Shown here one piece after another: positions 23,401 to 38,400 of a stretch of 64,000 nt of DNA. This stretch comes from Taeniopygia guttata (taxonomy: Eukaryota; Chordata; Aves; Passeriformes; Estrildidae): positions 28,855,501 through 28,919,500 of the forward strand of contig NC_133032.1 in assembly GCF_048771995.1 (NCBI RefSeq), given 5' to 3'. Every line of letters begins with the position of its first letter. Position 1 is the stretch's first letter. Position numbers and translations under genes: made by a program. The notes under the pieces were generated by a model that worked only from the letters and a program-made list of their open reading frames with translations, did not search any database and had not been told where the DNA came from.

Positions 23401-26400
23401 TATTCATTCTTTTATGCTTTATAGAGTAAACTATGGGGAGTTTGAAGTCTCTTCATCATTTTGGGAGAGGTTTAACTATGGAGACTGTTTTATCTGTGAT
23501 GCTGAATGCAGGTAACTGTATGGATGAAAACTATTGATGCAACAACAGCTTAGATCTGTTCATACCAGTTTTTACAAAGGAGCTGAGCTGCTGTGGAGCA
23601 TGGAAGAGTGTCACTCGTTCAGTGACATCTATTGTCCTCTTTCAGTTCAGTCTAGGTAGGCTGGTACATCTTTCTAGAAGCTGGAATTGTCGTGTGTGTG
23701 AGGGATGCTTGTAACATCTTGCAGGAATTTTCTTGTTTATCCATCAGTCTAGTGTAGTTCATTAGTAGGAAGAGTTACAGTTGCTTCAAGTATGATGTCA
23801 GGTAACAAATGATGGGAAGAGGCAAAGAAGGAGCATATTCACCTATACTGAGGGGTTTGCCAGTTAGACTGAGGAGAACACTTGTCATTTCTGGGGGCTG
23901 AGTTCCTGAAGACACAGGAGGATGTGCATGCTGATGTTTTCAGATCTCTGTTTCCTTGTGAGTGTTTGTGTAAAGGTGGGGTAGAACATAAGTTTTAGTA
24001 AACATTTTAAAGAGCTAATTTGTAGGAAGGAAAGCATCTGTTTCTAGCGAAAATAAGGAGTGTGTGTGTGGAAGGAGTGTTGGAATTCAGACTGAAAAAT
24101 TTATGAAGTTAACAGTGGCAGATTTCTTGTCTCCTATATAGCAGCAACCATGCTGGAATTTAACAGGGCAGTAACGGTACACAGGGCAAGAATATGTGTC
24201 ACTTAACTTGTTTTCTTAGTAATCCTTCTAGTAGAGAAAGTTACATGTTTTGTGGGAAGAACAACAAATTGAAATAATTTGACAAAGGTTCTGACACCCA
24301 TGACACAGAGTTAATTAAAATTTCATAAATTTGAAGCTCTATGTTGAATATTTAATGCCTATTTACAGTATAGTTTGTACTTTTGAATTGCATAGACTTT
24401 AAGGTGTGTACAGAATAGCTCTTTTTTGATATGTGTGGTTTGCTGCTCTAAGGAGCTTGAAGCAACAATTTAATATCTACCATATTGTGGATGTTGCTGA
24501 ATTTATATTCATTATAAATTCCTCTTATAGATATGATGCTGTAATAAAGTTTAGTACCTTTGTGGGAAATTTAGCAAATATGAGTGTTTTGATATCAGAA
24601 TAGTACATGAGTATACATCTTGATGGTCATGTACTACTGGTAGGTGTTTTAGAAACTTTCAATAATGACTCTTTTATTTGTTTTTTTTTTCTTGGCTACC
24701 GTTTCTTTTTCAGGTATGTAAAACTTCACTGAGTTTCTCTCCTTTTTTCCCCTGTAGTTGCATGTGATGTTTGTTAACTTCTTTCCCTCTCTACCTGAAC
24801 TTAGTTTGGAAGTACTATTAGTAGTTACATGTCTCAGTATATTCACACTGCTTTGCACAATAATAAAATTCTAATAAGTAAGTGTAAAGTTGTTTGTGAG
24901 TATTACAATAATCAACATCTAGTAGAAAGTGTGCTGACTAGAGTAACAGATGGTTGTAATGTTCTCTTGGATGTAGGTAATAGTGTATTAGTTCACATAA
25001 TTGTAATACTTTAGCATTTAAGAGTAATCTGTTTATATGTAATTTTTCTCTCTTTTTATTACACTGCTTTCCCAGCAAGGACAAGTTTGGAAGGTTTGCA
25101 AAGCTTTTCACCTTCCCTTTGCCCGCTTGCCCGCTTTCAGAATCGGTCTCATACTCCATGACTTCTGTCTCTACAGTCCACAACTCGGTCATAGAAATCA
25201 ATGTGGAAAGGTTTTTAAATGAGTTGTCATTTGAGTTCACTCTGTTGTGTAGAAACGCCTAGCATGTAATTTAGTTTTGCATGAGACGTGAAACTCCTTT
25301 GCAAACCCCTCTGAGGAGAATAAAACTAAATGAATACTTGAGAGAAATACAGTTTGAGCGCATATTTTGTCATGTAAGTAACGCTGCTGTTTATGTTACT
25401 CCAAATGAAACGGTGTGGCATGGCTCACTAGTCAGAGTAGCAGAGTAGTGTCTGGCAGCATGCACTGTAGCTGGCAACAGGAGGTGCTTCCTCAGGTGTC
25501 TGTCCAGAGAAGCTGTGCTGATCCTGTCTATGTAAGTTTTAATTTAAGAGACCTAACACTTAGCTGTGACTTTGCATCAAAATTTAGTGAAACTTCTAGA
25601 TTGCTGCTTTTAAAGCTCAGCCTATGCTGCTGTAGGAATAAATAATATGAGTAAAACTTCAGTTTAAGGAAATAGACTCTGTTAGGCAAATATTGGTGGT
25701 TTGATTGTGGGATGGAAAATTGTCTTACAGTTACAACTGGGAAAAAATGAAATGTAGATTGGTGGTGGGGTGTTTAGTTTTGTTTCACAAAGGATAGTTC
25801 AATCATTTAATGTGCCCAGCACTGTCCTCCGCAGATGATGACATAATCGAGTTTTCTAACAGTTTGTTAACTCCAGATGAATACAATACTACCTCAAACC
25901 AGGAATAGCGTTAAAAGGAAACATTTTTTTTTCTCCTTCTTTTAGGACTGAGTTTTTTCCCTCACTGCTGTTCTGCACTAACTGCTTTGATACTTCCATG
26001 CATCTTTTTCAGTAGAAGAGCATCTCTGTACTGTTTCCCATTGCATATTTCAGCTGTGACAGTCCCTGCACTTTGCCTTTCATTTTATCACCTGCTCACT
26101 AAAAGCAAACAAACGAAAAGAGGAATCTTTCTAGTTTGTCTTCAGATTTGCAACTATCACTTAACTTTACATTCGTGATTGTGTTTCTACTTCATTTTGT
26201 ATTGTATTTTTTTATAGGCATGTGGTGACCCCAAAGCCAAACCATCCTATCTTATTGACAAAAACCTGGAATCTGCTGTCAAATTCATAGTCAGGAAGTT
26301 TCCAGCAGTAGAAACACGCAACAACAATGTAAGTAATCAAATGGCTGTAAAACTCTTTTTCTCACTACTCTTTCAGCACAATCTGAGAGGTTTACATTTT

Positions 26401-29400
26401 CTTAAAAAGTATCTGATGCTGACAGTTGCAGTTGGAATATAGTTTTTGATTCAAATGTCTGGCAGGATACTTGAGACAGAATTATCTTTAAGGAGAGAAT
26501 ATTATACTGTAAATCTGGATGGGTTATGTTAGGATAGGACTCTTCCTGGTTTTCTTTTTGCCTGCTCTTTTCTATGCTGTTTCAAAGAATTGTCAGTTGG
26601 AAGAAGTCCTTTGAAAAATCATGTGTTACTTTTACAGGACCAGACTGATTGCAGAAGGTGAAAGTTGCATAACTTTATTTATGATGTGTCCTAATCAGCA
26701 GATCAGTAAAAAACCTCCTGTCTGCAAAGTGGGAAGAAATGCTTGTGCTTTACAGGTACTCTTGCCTATGGAGTCAGTCCCTGTGAGAGTAAAGAATGCT
26801 TTAGTACATAAGGAGAAACATTGTGAAGTACAAAAATATGGAAATAAAATAGTTTCCTCCTTATATAGTGAGTTCAGTTGCAGAAGTAAATTATGTTTTA
26901 CCTTTGAGTGGCTCAGTATTGTTGAATTTGACTTGGAAGCCTTTTTTTAGGTAATTGTTAGGCTAGAGGCAGGCATTTTGGCAGGTGATGTACACTTGTT
27001 TCCCTGTTTCAATTTGAAAGAGAAGGGCCCTTCAGATGTTTGTTTTACCTGCTTATATTTCTTTCCAAAGGTGAAAGTGGAGGTAGTTGTTGGGTTTCCA
27101 TGTTCCCTGCATGCAAGTGTGTGCCTGTGTGCTTGGGAGGTTTAGACTTGCTTTAAGTATTCAGGTTTCTGCAGAATGGCAGTGGTGATAGCAATGAGAG
27201 TAATTAGTTTCTTTTACATTGCCATCTCAAATTTGTATGTAATGTCTCCAATAATACCAATGGAGAAAAAACTGAAAGAAACCAGAAGAAAACTTATGGA
27301 GGAAACAATTTCATTAACAATGTGTTTTTTCACTTAAAAACTTGTACGTGCTTTATACTCTTTAATTTTGCTTATCTCTGATTGATTTGATTGTTTTAGT
27401 AACCAATAGAGAAATTCCTTATCAAATCAATGTAAAAATAGTAAATCTGTTAAACCATGTTTGGTAAATGATTCCGTGTTCTCTAAGCTTGGGGGGCAGA
27501 TGAACTATTAAAAAATAATGTACATAGAATTTACTTACTGCAGCTGCATGTATGCTTTAAATGTCTTCCAGTTCTTGATTATGAATTTGGAGCTTAACTA
27601 ATGATAGATATTTAAGGATTTGTTGCTGTGAAGTTTATGGAAAGAGATCAAAGAAAACTTGCTATATTTTGACAATCATGAGTTTCTAAAATAGGACACA
27701 CTCATAATGTTTTGTCATTGCTGTGTGTTTATTTACTATGAGCCAGCCAGGCCTGTGTTCATTAAGCAGAGTTGAAAAAAGCCTACCCTCCTTATGTATG
27801 AGCAAACTTTAAAAGCAGGATTTTAAGCTCTAGCAATAGACAGCTGGGGTGTCTGTCCTGCAGTCAGAGCTGATGGTATTTCTCTTAGTTACTTTCAGAT
27901 GTTTCCCATAGAGTTTGTAACTCACAAAAACAGAAAAGGGTGATCAGAGATTTAAAAGGGCAAGAAGCTAGTTGGAACAGAGACACATTGATTAAAGAAA
28001 TATCACAAAGGATTACTGCAGTGGAAATAGCTAAGAAATCATAAGTTGTGTTTGTTCCTTGCAGTGGAAATTCCAGGACACCCTTTCAGGATGGTGTTTT
28101 AAATTTTGTATGTTGGAGTGAAGCAGTTGCCACTGCCTAGCACTGTGTACCTTTGCTTTCAACATGTCAGTAGGTGATGGTGCTAAACAAGCTTGCATTC
28201 AGTTTTAGAGAATAGGTAGTGCCAGCTTTTTCGATTTTTTTGAACCTATTTTAGCTGTTTTTTCTCAGGTATTGTCATCTACAGTGTTTTATGTCTCAGA
28301 AATGGGCGACACATTTTATTGAAGAGTATGAGCAGTGTTTGCTGTAATCAGGTGATCTTGAAAAGCATGAATTTTCATTCTGTTGAAACAAGTAATTCTG
28401 TTATATTTACAATTGGTATCTTTTACATATTTATCCATGGAAAACAGAGTTCCTGATTTTGTTCCTCCTTCAGTGTTTGACATGCTGAGTCATCAGAGCA
28501 ATGTCTGATAGTTGCTGGTTTTCAGTATTGTACTGAGAGTGAAAGTTTGTGGACAGTTAAAACAGGGAAGTGGCTGATGAATCCTTGCTAATCATGCTGG
28601 AAAATTAAATGGAGTAGTTAATCTTCCAAAGGATTAATTATAGATAACTCTGCACCTTATCAGTTCATAACTCTCTCTCCCATTGTTTGGGGGCAGTTCC
28701 TGTGATGTCTTACACCTGCCCTTTATTTTCCAGCAACCATTGTGAATTACATAACCTTGAAATTGTGCAGCTTGAAGACCAGACTCTTAAACTCTTAATG
28801 AAATAGGCCGCCAGGGTAATATTGCTGCACACTACATGAAATAACCTGTGAAGGAAGGAATAAGCAAAAATACAATAGAAACAAAAATTTGAAGGATTCA
28901 GAAAGTGGGAAACAAACAAGATAGATAGAGTCCTGTTTGAAAGGAAAGTTTCTTCTGTGTTTGGGGGAGCATTACTATTTATAATTATTTTAAATTGACT
29001 AAAGCTTTGCTTTGGAAAAGCCTTCTAAGCTACAGATGGCTTCCAAAAACTTTTTAACACCGTTGTTCTTGGTCAGGTGTGTGATCTGATTGTGCTTGTA
29101 TTGACTCAGTAGCATTTATTGTTACTGAATTTCCTGGCCTAGCTTCAGAAGGAAAGTTCCAAAGTAAGGGATGCAGAAGCAGCCTGATTTTTCTGATGGC
29201 TGTTTAGAGCTCATCCTTTTATAAGGGGGCACATGTGAGGTTCTTGTCACAGAGAAATTGAAAGAGAGCATACTGAACTCAAAAAAAAAAAAAAATGTTG
29301 CAGGACCTAAAAGTTGCTCTGTTCTCAGTCAATGCTAATACTTAATGCCCTTTAAAACCAGAATAAAATACTTCACAATGGCAAACTGGAGATGCAGAGA

Positions 29401-32400
29401 GAAAGGACAGAAATTTATTTTAGCTTGTGAGTAGGATTTGATAAATCTGCTGTCTGTGCAGGTAAAGCTCCATGTCTTTGTGTGATGAAGTTATAGCCCC
29501 TCTTCTGCTTTCCCATACACCACATAGAATAAGGAGTGAGAATATCTGTCTTCTTTCTTGAACATATCTTTTTCTTGGTTTGTTCCTCAGAAATTTCCTT
29601 GTAGAAAAACATATTTTTACATGTCTTTTGGAAAAATTGATACTTAGTCATTGCTTAGCACAAAGCAGACCAATGAAGCATCACTTTGAAATTTCTAATT
29701 GTATGGTTAGTGTGGGAAGGATTTGTTGCCCAGATAATGCTAGTCTTCATCACCTAGTAGATATGTTCTCAGTAGTAGTCATATGAATTCCATTTGTGTT
29801 TTGTATTGACTAATTTTTTGCTGTATTGTGTCTGTGGGGACTGGAAATAAAATCACCTGGGAGCAGAGGACAAGCAGAATGAGCATTTCCAATCTACCAT
29901 GGTTAGGATCTATGGTTTGGAATTGGTTCACTTTACTTTTTGAATTTTTGCCTTTTCCCTTTTAGATCCCAATGTGTGTTTGGTTTGCCTCCTGTGTCTT
30001 TCACAGTTTCACTTCACAACAAGCTGATTACATAGCAGATTAGATGGATGTGGGAGAGGTGGTGTGGGCATAGAGTGTCTGAACATCCTTGACTAAAGCT
30101 TATTAGAAGTCATTAATGCATGCTAAAAACCCAACTCCCCAGCTTCCACCATAAAACAACTGACCTTTTCCATGAAGATTAAAACCTTTTCCAGGTAAGG
30201 GGGTGCCATGCACAGCTGCTTTTTCACCTCTGCTCTTGCTCAGGGAGTTGATAGTGGTAGAAGGACTGCAAAAGAGATAAATTTTCCAGAAGTCACTGAG
30301 GCAGCAGTTTAGTTTATGAATGTTCCCCTTGCATGAGTGAAGTCAGATGATGAACAATAACTCTCTGTTCAGCTTTGTATGAACAGTTAAGATGTCTTAT
30401 GCTTGAGAATAGAATATATTAATGATAGTTTATCTCACAAAAAAATGCAAAATAACTACAAAGAATAAATTTTAATCTACATTTTCACTAAAAAGTAATT
30501 CAAAATTGAAATTGTTGAGCTAATGCCTTGCTCTGGTTCTACTGTACTTACTGTTCTGGTTTTGTATGCAGTAGTATGTCTGATATCAGTCTTCAGTTGT
30601 TACAGGTGTAAGACTGATTTCAAATTATTTGTCCTATATAACAGCATATAGTATATAAAGTTTTTCAGTCTAACAGTCATTTTTGAGTGAGCATTTTTTT
30701 TCATACCAATTCTGTGAGGTCATGTGAAATCCTGAAATCTCTTCAAAATGTTTCACCAAACAGAATTCTTAGAATGTAACATATTTTTTCAAAATAGTAA
30801 GTGCTGTCAGCTACAAAGTTTATTTTCTTGGTTTGACCTTTGACTGAGCCTGAATTAAAGATAGAATAACATCCAAATAGTGTATTTTTTATTATTATTT
30901 GTAATAAATCACTGTAGAACCCTGCTGTAAGTCATGTAAATCCATACAAATCACTTGCCAAGGTAAATCAATTTTGCTTGCTCGTTGCTTCATAGTGTCT
31001 GCAATACCTGCAGAGGAGTGAGTGTGTGTAACACTTTACCCTCTCCTTTATCCAGTAAAACTCTCTTTGCTTTAATGATTGGCAATTTAAGAGCTTGGTC
31101 CTTGGAAACCAACCAACCAAACAAAAAAAAACCCACTGAGGTGGCATTCAAAAAATTGTATGAATCATAAAAATACTGCAAAAATTGTAAATGAAGGTGA
31201 AAGATTAAAAACTGATCTACGTCTCAGCTGTAAGAAACAGTTTCTCAAAGAGAAGTCTTCCTGCTCCAGTTGTCTGCCCTTATTAATTCCCTGGGAATGG
31301 TAACAGTTATGGAGCATCAGAGGTGGCTATTTCCTTTTCAAAGCAGTTAACTTAGTGCTAGAAACTTGAAAACAAACTAAAATAGAACCTGTGGTAGACA
31401 TGCATTAGTTAGTAAACATGTTAAATATTCTTTTTTATCTTTTTATATTCAGCACAGTACTTCAGAAACTGCTTTTAATTGGAAATAAGAAAACCAAGGA
31501 CACATCCATCATTCTAGAACTAATTTACAGAATTTAAAACTAATTTTTATTATTTTCTTAGGTGCTCCTATCTTTCCCTGCTGTTCTGCTGTGGATTTTG
31601 TAGACACAGAACTTTGTTCAAATTAGTTGAGTTTTTCAAATGTTCATCTAAAGACTCTATAGGTGACAAGCAACAAATGACAGTAAGAATACTGGTAGTG
31701 ATGATTTACCTCTCCAGAAATTTAACAGTCAGAATTTATAATACTGCTTTTTGGGGCTTATATTCCAGCTGGTAAGATTGAGTTGATGGTATTTTTGCTG
31801 AGGACATGGTAATATTTATGCTGTTGGATTGTAGAAAACAAATACAAGTGTTTCATAATCAGACATGCAGGAAAAATATCACACTGATACAAGAAGCAGA
31901 AAATTCGCCTTCATACTATTTCCAGATCATGAAATAAGACATTTATTCACATACTGCTGCTACCAGCCAAATAAACTTGATAAAAAATTACAGGACTAGG
32001 GGTACCATTTGTTTTTTTACACACATTAGACTCTCTGAACAACCTCTTCTAATTGTCTCTTTTTTTTTTTGTGAGCCATTGTATTCAATTGGTATTTATT
32101 CACATGATTAGTACACCAGGCTTGCATCATTTCTCCTTTGTCTAAGCCATTCATATAAGCTTTAAGTGAGACTCTCTTGAACTCTCCATTTTTTTTTCTT
32201 CTAATATATTTTCTCTATTTATGTAATTGACTGTGTAATGATCTTTGTGATTTAATATAAGGAAGGAAAGGCACAAGTTAAAGGTCAGTTCCTTCTCCTG
32301 TAGGTATTACCTCACAAGGTGTTAGCTTCGCTCTTTCTTATTTATAAATAATATTCAAGCATGATCAAAGAAGTGGTATTTTGTTAATAGACAAAAGAAA

Positions 32401-35400
32401 TAATCTCAGATTAATTATGTGAGAGTTTTTTTATCTTGCCATATTATGCTGAAATTTCTACAGGTTTTCATAGGTCTTAAATCTAATTCACGTCATTCAA
32501 CAAAAACACTTGGTATAATTTGTACTTCAAATTCTCTAAGAATAAATAAGCCACTTACAGCTAACCAGTCTACAAGGCATAGTCAACTATAGTAAAAATA
32601 ATATTTTGATGTTTAAAGAGTCATTTGTTCAGTACATCCTCTTTTAGGCTATACCTACTTTTGTGGGTTATTAGAAATTTTCAATAATGAATTGCAGGCT
32701 AAGGAAAAAAGCCTCAAACCAAAAGCAAATCAATATAGCACCAGCATCTTCTAAACAGCTGTTAGGAAATTAGTAATGGAAAGTTTTAATGCTGTGATTG
32801 TGCAAAGAGTTACACCCACATTCTTGAATGGGTGTGCTTTTTTAAGCAAATAAACATCCAAGACACTGCATGCTTGTAAGCTGTTCTTCTAAACATCACT
32901 GATCAGGCTGTGCTCTATAAATTGAACTATTTGCCCCATACTGATATAACAGTTTATATATTGTTTTATTTTGGTGCTACTATTTTAAATAAAAGTTTAC
33001 TGACCCCTTTGACACTCAGCATTCAAAGAATAGTCATCTCAAGTCTAGGAAAGTTTTAGCATCACTTTTGTGTAAATGTTTCTGGGAATACAGGTAACAA
33101 GTTGAGAATGCACAGCAATGATTCCATAATCCTTGCATGAGTGTGGCGAATACCTCCCTATACTCTCTACAACTTCACAGAATTTCTGAAAATTTATTAT
33201 TTGTTTTGTGATTATAGTTCCCAGCACCATCTCCCTTTTTGCCATATCTCCCCATTTCACATGGTGTGGCTTGAAATTGAATGTTCTGCAGGAATGGCCA
33301 TTCAGTTGCTATTTGTTATACCAAAAATAGGTGTAGTGTACAGCAGTCTATAATTTTGAGTCTCCTTTATCATTGTACCTTGCTTACTATGATTTAGGAT
33401 TGCAGTAGAAAAAACGGTGTTAAGGGGGTGTGCAGTGGTAGTGAGTTCTGGTTTTGTTTTTCGCTGCACTAGAAATTATCTTACTTGTGGATCACACCCT
33501 GTCATCTCTTGCTGAAAAGTTTTGAAAAGACTTCTCAGATTCATCAGGTTCGCTTCTATTAGCTGCATAGAAAAAAAACTATTTCTGCTTAGTCTTCTAC
33601 AAACTCAAGGAATGCTTGAAGTGCTAGGGCCAGGGTACAAAATTAAAACCATGCAGCTTAACTGAATTTTCATTGTGTAAGAGCTGTTGACTGATGGAGC
33701 AGTCCTCAAAGTACAAAGCAGATTTTCCTCTGGAGCAGTTCCAAGTGTAGGCACAAGCTAGTCTGAAGGTGAACTGGAGGTGCACAGACATCCTGGAGCT
33801 CTGGAGTCTGTGTGGTGATGCTGCATGCTTCATTTTTTGTGCTCAAGGAAGCTAAGTTAAAGCTGTATATTGGAAAAACTACAGCTTTAATCCTCACTCT
33901 GAGGATCAAAATACAAGTAATGGGATTTGAAAACAGGTTTTTGTATGGCAGCACATTAAATGGGAATAACCTTTTTCCTGGTGCGTGAGATTTATCAGGA
34001 CAAGTTACAAAATAAACATATGTACTTGCACCTCTTTCAATTAAGCCTCAGCTGATGCCTATGTGAAAAAAACCTAAAATAATAGATAGGCAGGCATTCA
34101 AAGTCCAATCCTTTGCCATGGCTTAAGAGTAGGCAGGAGTATTTTATAATGTAACCATTCTGATTTGCTCATAACTGTCTATTCCTGTCTTCCTTGGCAA
34201 TAATGAAAGTGTTACGGCTCAAGACTTCTAAAAAATCATCATCAGCTCTAAAAATTTAGAGAAGCGAAACTTAATTATATGTGATACCTGGTTGTGATCC
34301 AGGCAGTTTGTTTTACCAATTTAGAGGAATTTTGATGCTTTACATAAAACTGAGAATACAGAGCACAGCTTTATACAAGAGAGTGAACTGAAGAAGCATA
34401 CTCAGTTCTAACCCCTTATGAAAATAAGCTAATCAATTTGAAGCAATTTTTAAATCTGTGTTATAATTGATTACTCTTGTTGGGAGAAAAGATGTTACTT
34501 AACTTGATCATCTTTAATTTAAAATCTTGCAGATTTTTGGAGGGCACATTTTCCTATTGTGACTGCTTTAACTCATTTCAATTCCTGTATCAGGAAGGAG
34601 ATGTAATTTGTAGCTGGATATTGCCAGTTAAATATTTGGATACTTGCAGTGCTGTGAGACTGTCATACATAGATAAACAGAATGGCTGTTCACCTACAAC
34701 TACTTTTTCTGTTCTTAATTGTCTAAGTGATCAATCTTGTTCTTCAGAAAATCTTTAAAAATAAATAGTATTTCATTGTCTGTTTAAAATATATAAAAAA
34801 ATCCATGTGAATTATTTTACCTCTGTATTCACGTTTGCCTCTTCCATTGTATCCACAAGTGTCTAATTGCTAGTGTTTTGCTTCTTTTATGTTTCTTTAT
34901 TTTGTTGCTTTTGTTTGAATGTATTATTGTGTTTATATGGAACTGGTCAAAGAACCGTTACTGTATTTTATGTTTGTATCTACATTTTATTTTGCATGCT
35001 TAACGTGGCTTTGCCTGGATATTCTTTTTGGTAAGTTCAGAATTTAAAAGCACAATGTTTTTCTGTAGTAAAGTTTGTAACCTACCACCTTATTTTCTTC
35101 CACCTCAAGTAACATAATTATTTTGGTTTTGGCATACTGATTTGTGCTCATGTACTGTTCTGCTTTTGCAAGTTATACATATGTGATAACATAACACTTC
35201 TCCTGACTACCATTTTCATCTCTAGCTGAGCTAAACAATATGACTCTGGTACTAATGTGTACTAATGTAACTTTTATCTTCAAAATGTAGTTGGCAGCTG
35301 TTAAAATGATCAGTGCTGAGAACTCTGTGTATTTGACACACGCAGAACCTTAGTCTTAGAAAACCATGTTACAGCTTCTTTGCATAGCCTGGTGGCTTCT

Positions 35401-38400
35401 CTGTGCTTCACAGGTATTACTTTTCAGCAGTCTTCTCAAGGTCTTCTAAGAACAGTGTGCATGTTTATTTTTCTCTTTTAGCAACAGCTTGCTCAGCTCC
35501 AGAAGGAAAAATCAGAGATTTTGAAGAACTTGGCATTATACTACTTCACGTTCGTTGATGTTATGGAATTTAAGGTAAGGTATTACAAATGTAGAAGTTG
35601 TTCTGTCACATTAGGTTTCTGTAATTTTATTCATGAAACAGCACTATATAATGAAATAGCTGAACTTTAGGATTTGTTCTTCAAATAAAAAAAAAAAAAT
35701 GAAGCTCCATCACTAATTTGGAGTAATGTGATTTAATTATATCTTTTTAAACTAAAGTTATTCCTTTGTTTTTCAAGGACCATGTCTGTGAGCTGCTAAA
35801 CACTATTGATGTTTGCCAAGTCTTCTTTGATATTGTAAGTTTTTAGGTTTAAACTTTAAAAATGTTTATATTCAGAGTCCTGTGGGGAGAAGGACTTGCT
35901 TTTGTTAGTCCAAGAAACATCACATCTCCAGTTATAAATGCAAGAGAAATAAAAACAACATAGGGTTCACATTTCCAACTTTTATAATAGAGAGATAGAT
36001 CTTTTTTAGTAGGCTTCTTATGGACAGTAGTAACAGTATTGTTACCTAACATAAAAAATTTTCAATAATTTATTTATTGCATCTGCAAGTTAATTCCTAG
36101 TCATGCTTATGCTTATGCCTTGTGAGACTCACAAGAGAAGACTGTTACTGGTGTCCACCTAAACTGTGTGAGGAGGTCACTTTTGGGGTTGACTAAAGCA
36201 ACTACAGAAGCATCTAAAAGTCTTATATTTAAAACAAAACCACTAGCCCTCCCCAAAAAATTCAACAAAACCCAACAAAAAACAAAACAAAACCCACCAC
36301 CAAACAAACATAGGAAAAAAGCCTCCAAAACCACAAAAGAAGGCCTCCAACACCTTTTCCTGTTGGTTTCAACTTTCTTAATGTTCTTAACATCACCTTG
36401 CTAGTTTTTGTCATTATTTTAAATTTGGCCAACTTAGATTCATAATATGAAAAAGGAACAGGTAGCCCATTGTATTTAAAAATGCTGAAAATTGGTGGAC
36501 ATGTAAGGAAAAATGTTTTATACTTGTTTCCAAAAGTTTTTAAATGATAATTCACTGGTTTTCATTTCTAGACTGTAAACTTTGATTTAACAAAGAACTA
36601 CCTAGATTTGATTATAACCTACACAACTCTAATGATACTGCTGTCCCGAATTGAAGAAAGGAAGGCTATCATTGGACTGTATAACTATGCCCATGAAATG
36701 ACACATGGAGCAAGGTAAAAAATTGATTGTATAAATGACATGTATAACGTTAATGATAGTAACAGCTACACCTCAGTGAATTGTTTGTTGTTGCTTTTAG
36801 TGACAGAGAATATCCACGCCTTGGCCAGATGATTGTGGATTATGAAAATCCTTTAAAGAAAATGATGGAGGAATTTGTACCTCACAGTAAAGTATGTAAC
36901 TACTTTTCACAGGCATGCAGTAAACTTAATTGGGAGAAACAGAGCTAAAAAGTAAATATGCAAGAGTTTGTATTGTTGAAGGCCATTTGGTATAGATTTT
37001 ACATGAGATTTCTGCTTTCATTGGATGTCTGTGGCTGGAGATTGATACCCTATTAAAAAGCACAACCTGCAGAAATACAGGAATGAGACCCATTAGTAAG
37101 GTGCCATTCTGTTCACTAAGGATTAGAAATTAATAAAAAATCAGTTGTGGATTATCTGAGAATGGCTACTTCTGTGTTTTGTATAGGCTTGTAGCTTGAA
37201 ATTAAAGAGATTCATAATGTTTCCATTAAGTTGGTTGTTTTGCTGTCCTAGATGAATGTGATTTTCTATTTTGTAGCCTGAGGTGCTTTGGTTTGGATTG
37301 TCCAAAAGATCATCATTGCCTCTTTAACAGTGGCTACTGTATTCGAAAGCTGACACTCTGCTGAGTTGCCTTCACTGAGTTAAAGGAGCTCAGTTCCTTT
37401 AGTCCTTTCTGTACAGGTGTTTCTAAGATTCTGTTCTTACATGGTTGTGTTGCAGTTCTGTGATGTTGTATCTAGGCTGTATTTTTATGTAAGAATACCT
37501 TGGAAAAGTTACAGAAGCCTCACCAAAGTCAAAGTATATTCTGTTTTATCACTTCCCCTTAGTTCACTAGATTTGCTGTTCTGTCAAAGGAGACTAGATT
37601 TCTCTGATCAGGACTGACTAACTGTTATAAAGATGTTACTTTCTAGGTGCTTGCAAATTAATTGACTAACAAGTACAACTTCCTTTGGAATCTTTGGCAG
37701 TACCTTAAGTTAAATTCTAAGTTATTTCCTAAAGTTTTTAAGGTTTGGGTTTTTCTTTGCCTATTTTGAATTTAGGTACTGGTTGTGTTTTCCTTCTCTA
37801 GTTGCTTTTCTAAATTTTTCTCAATTTCCTTAAACTTTCACTAGAAGATCAGAGCTTTACAGCTACTTTCCTAAATGCTCTGAAGTGAAGTGTTTTTCCA
37901 ATACTTATAACTTGTCTGTAATCTTATTTGGGTTACACTTTCCACAATTCCTATCTTGTTAAGACTTGCTTAGCTAAGGATCTCATTTACAAGTAATCTT
38001 TTCTGGTGCACATTTTAGCAAAGATGCTTTGCTTCTCAGTATTATCTTTGTTTATGCTCTTGTATTTAATAGTGGATCAGTCCTTTCCATTGACACATTC
38101 GTAAAGATGCCTTTCAGTCCAATTTTTGCTTTTGTGCTTATTCTGTGCTAGAAGCATAAATTGGGGTCAGGGATCTTTTCAGGTGCTGTATTACAGAAAC
38201 ATTCTTGGGCTGTGCTCTCGTGGAACTGCACACTGAAGCTGTCATTCTTTAATCCCACTGCTTTGCAGCAAACCAGGCAGTTGTTTAATCCTTTACATCA
38301 GCTTCAGCAGATGACTTTGGTTTTTTTTGCCTGAGTGATCTCCTCTGCTCTCACCCGGTTCAGATCTGGCTCCCTAAGGATTCATTCAGGCACCAGTATT

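Noticed and set aside
26621..26950. 109-codon plus-strand frame in intron 2
   Set aside because: No recognisable domain, no flanking coding pattern, and the length is plausible by chance.
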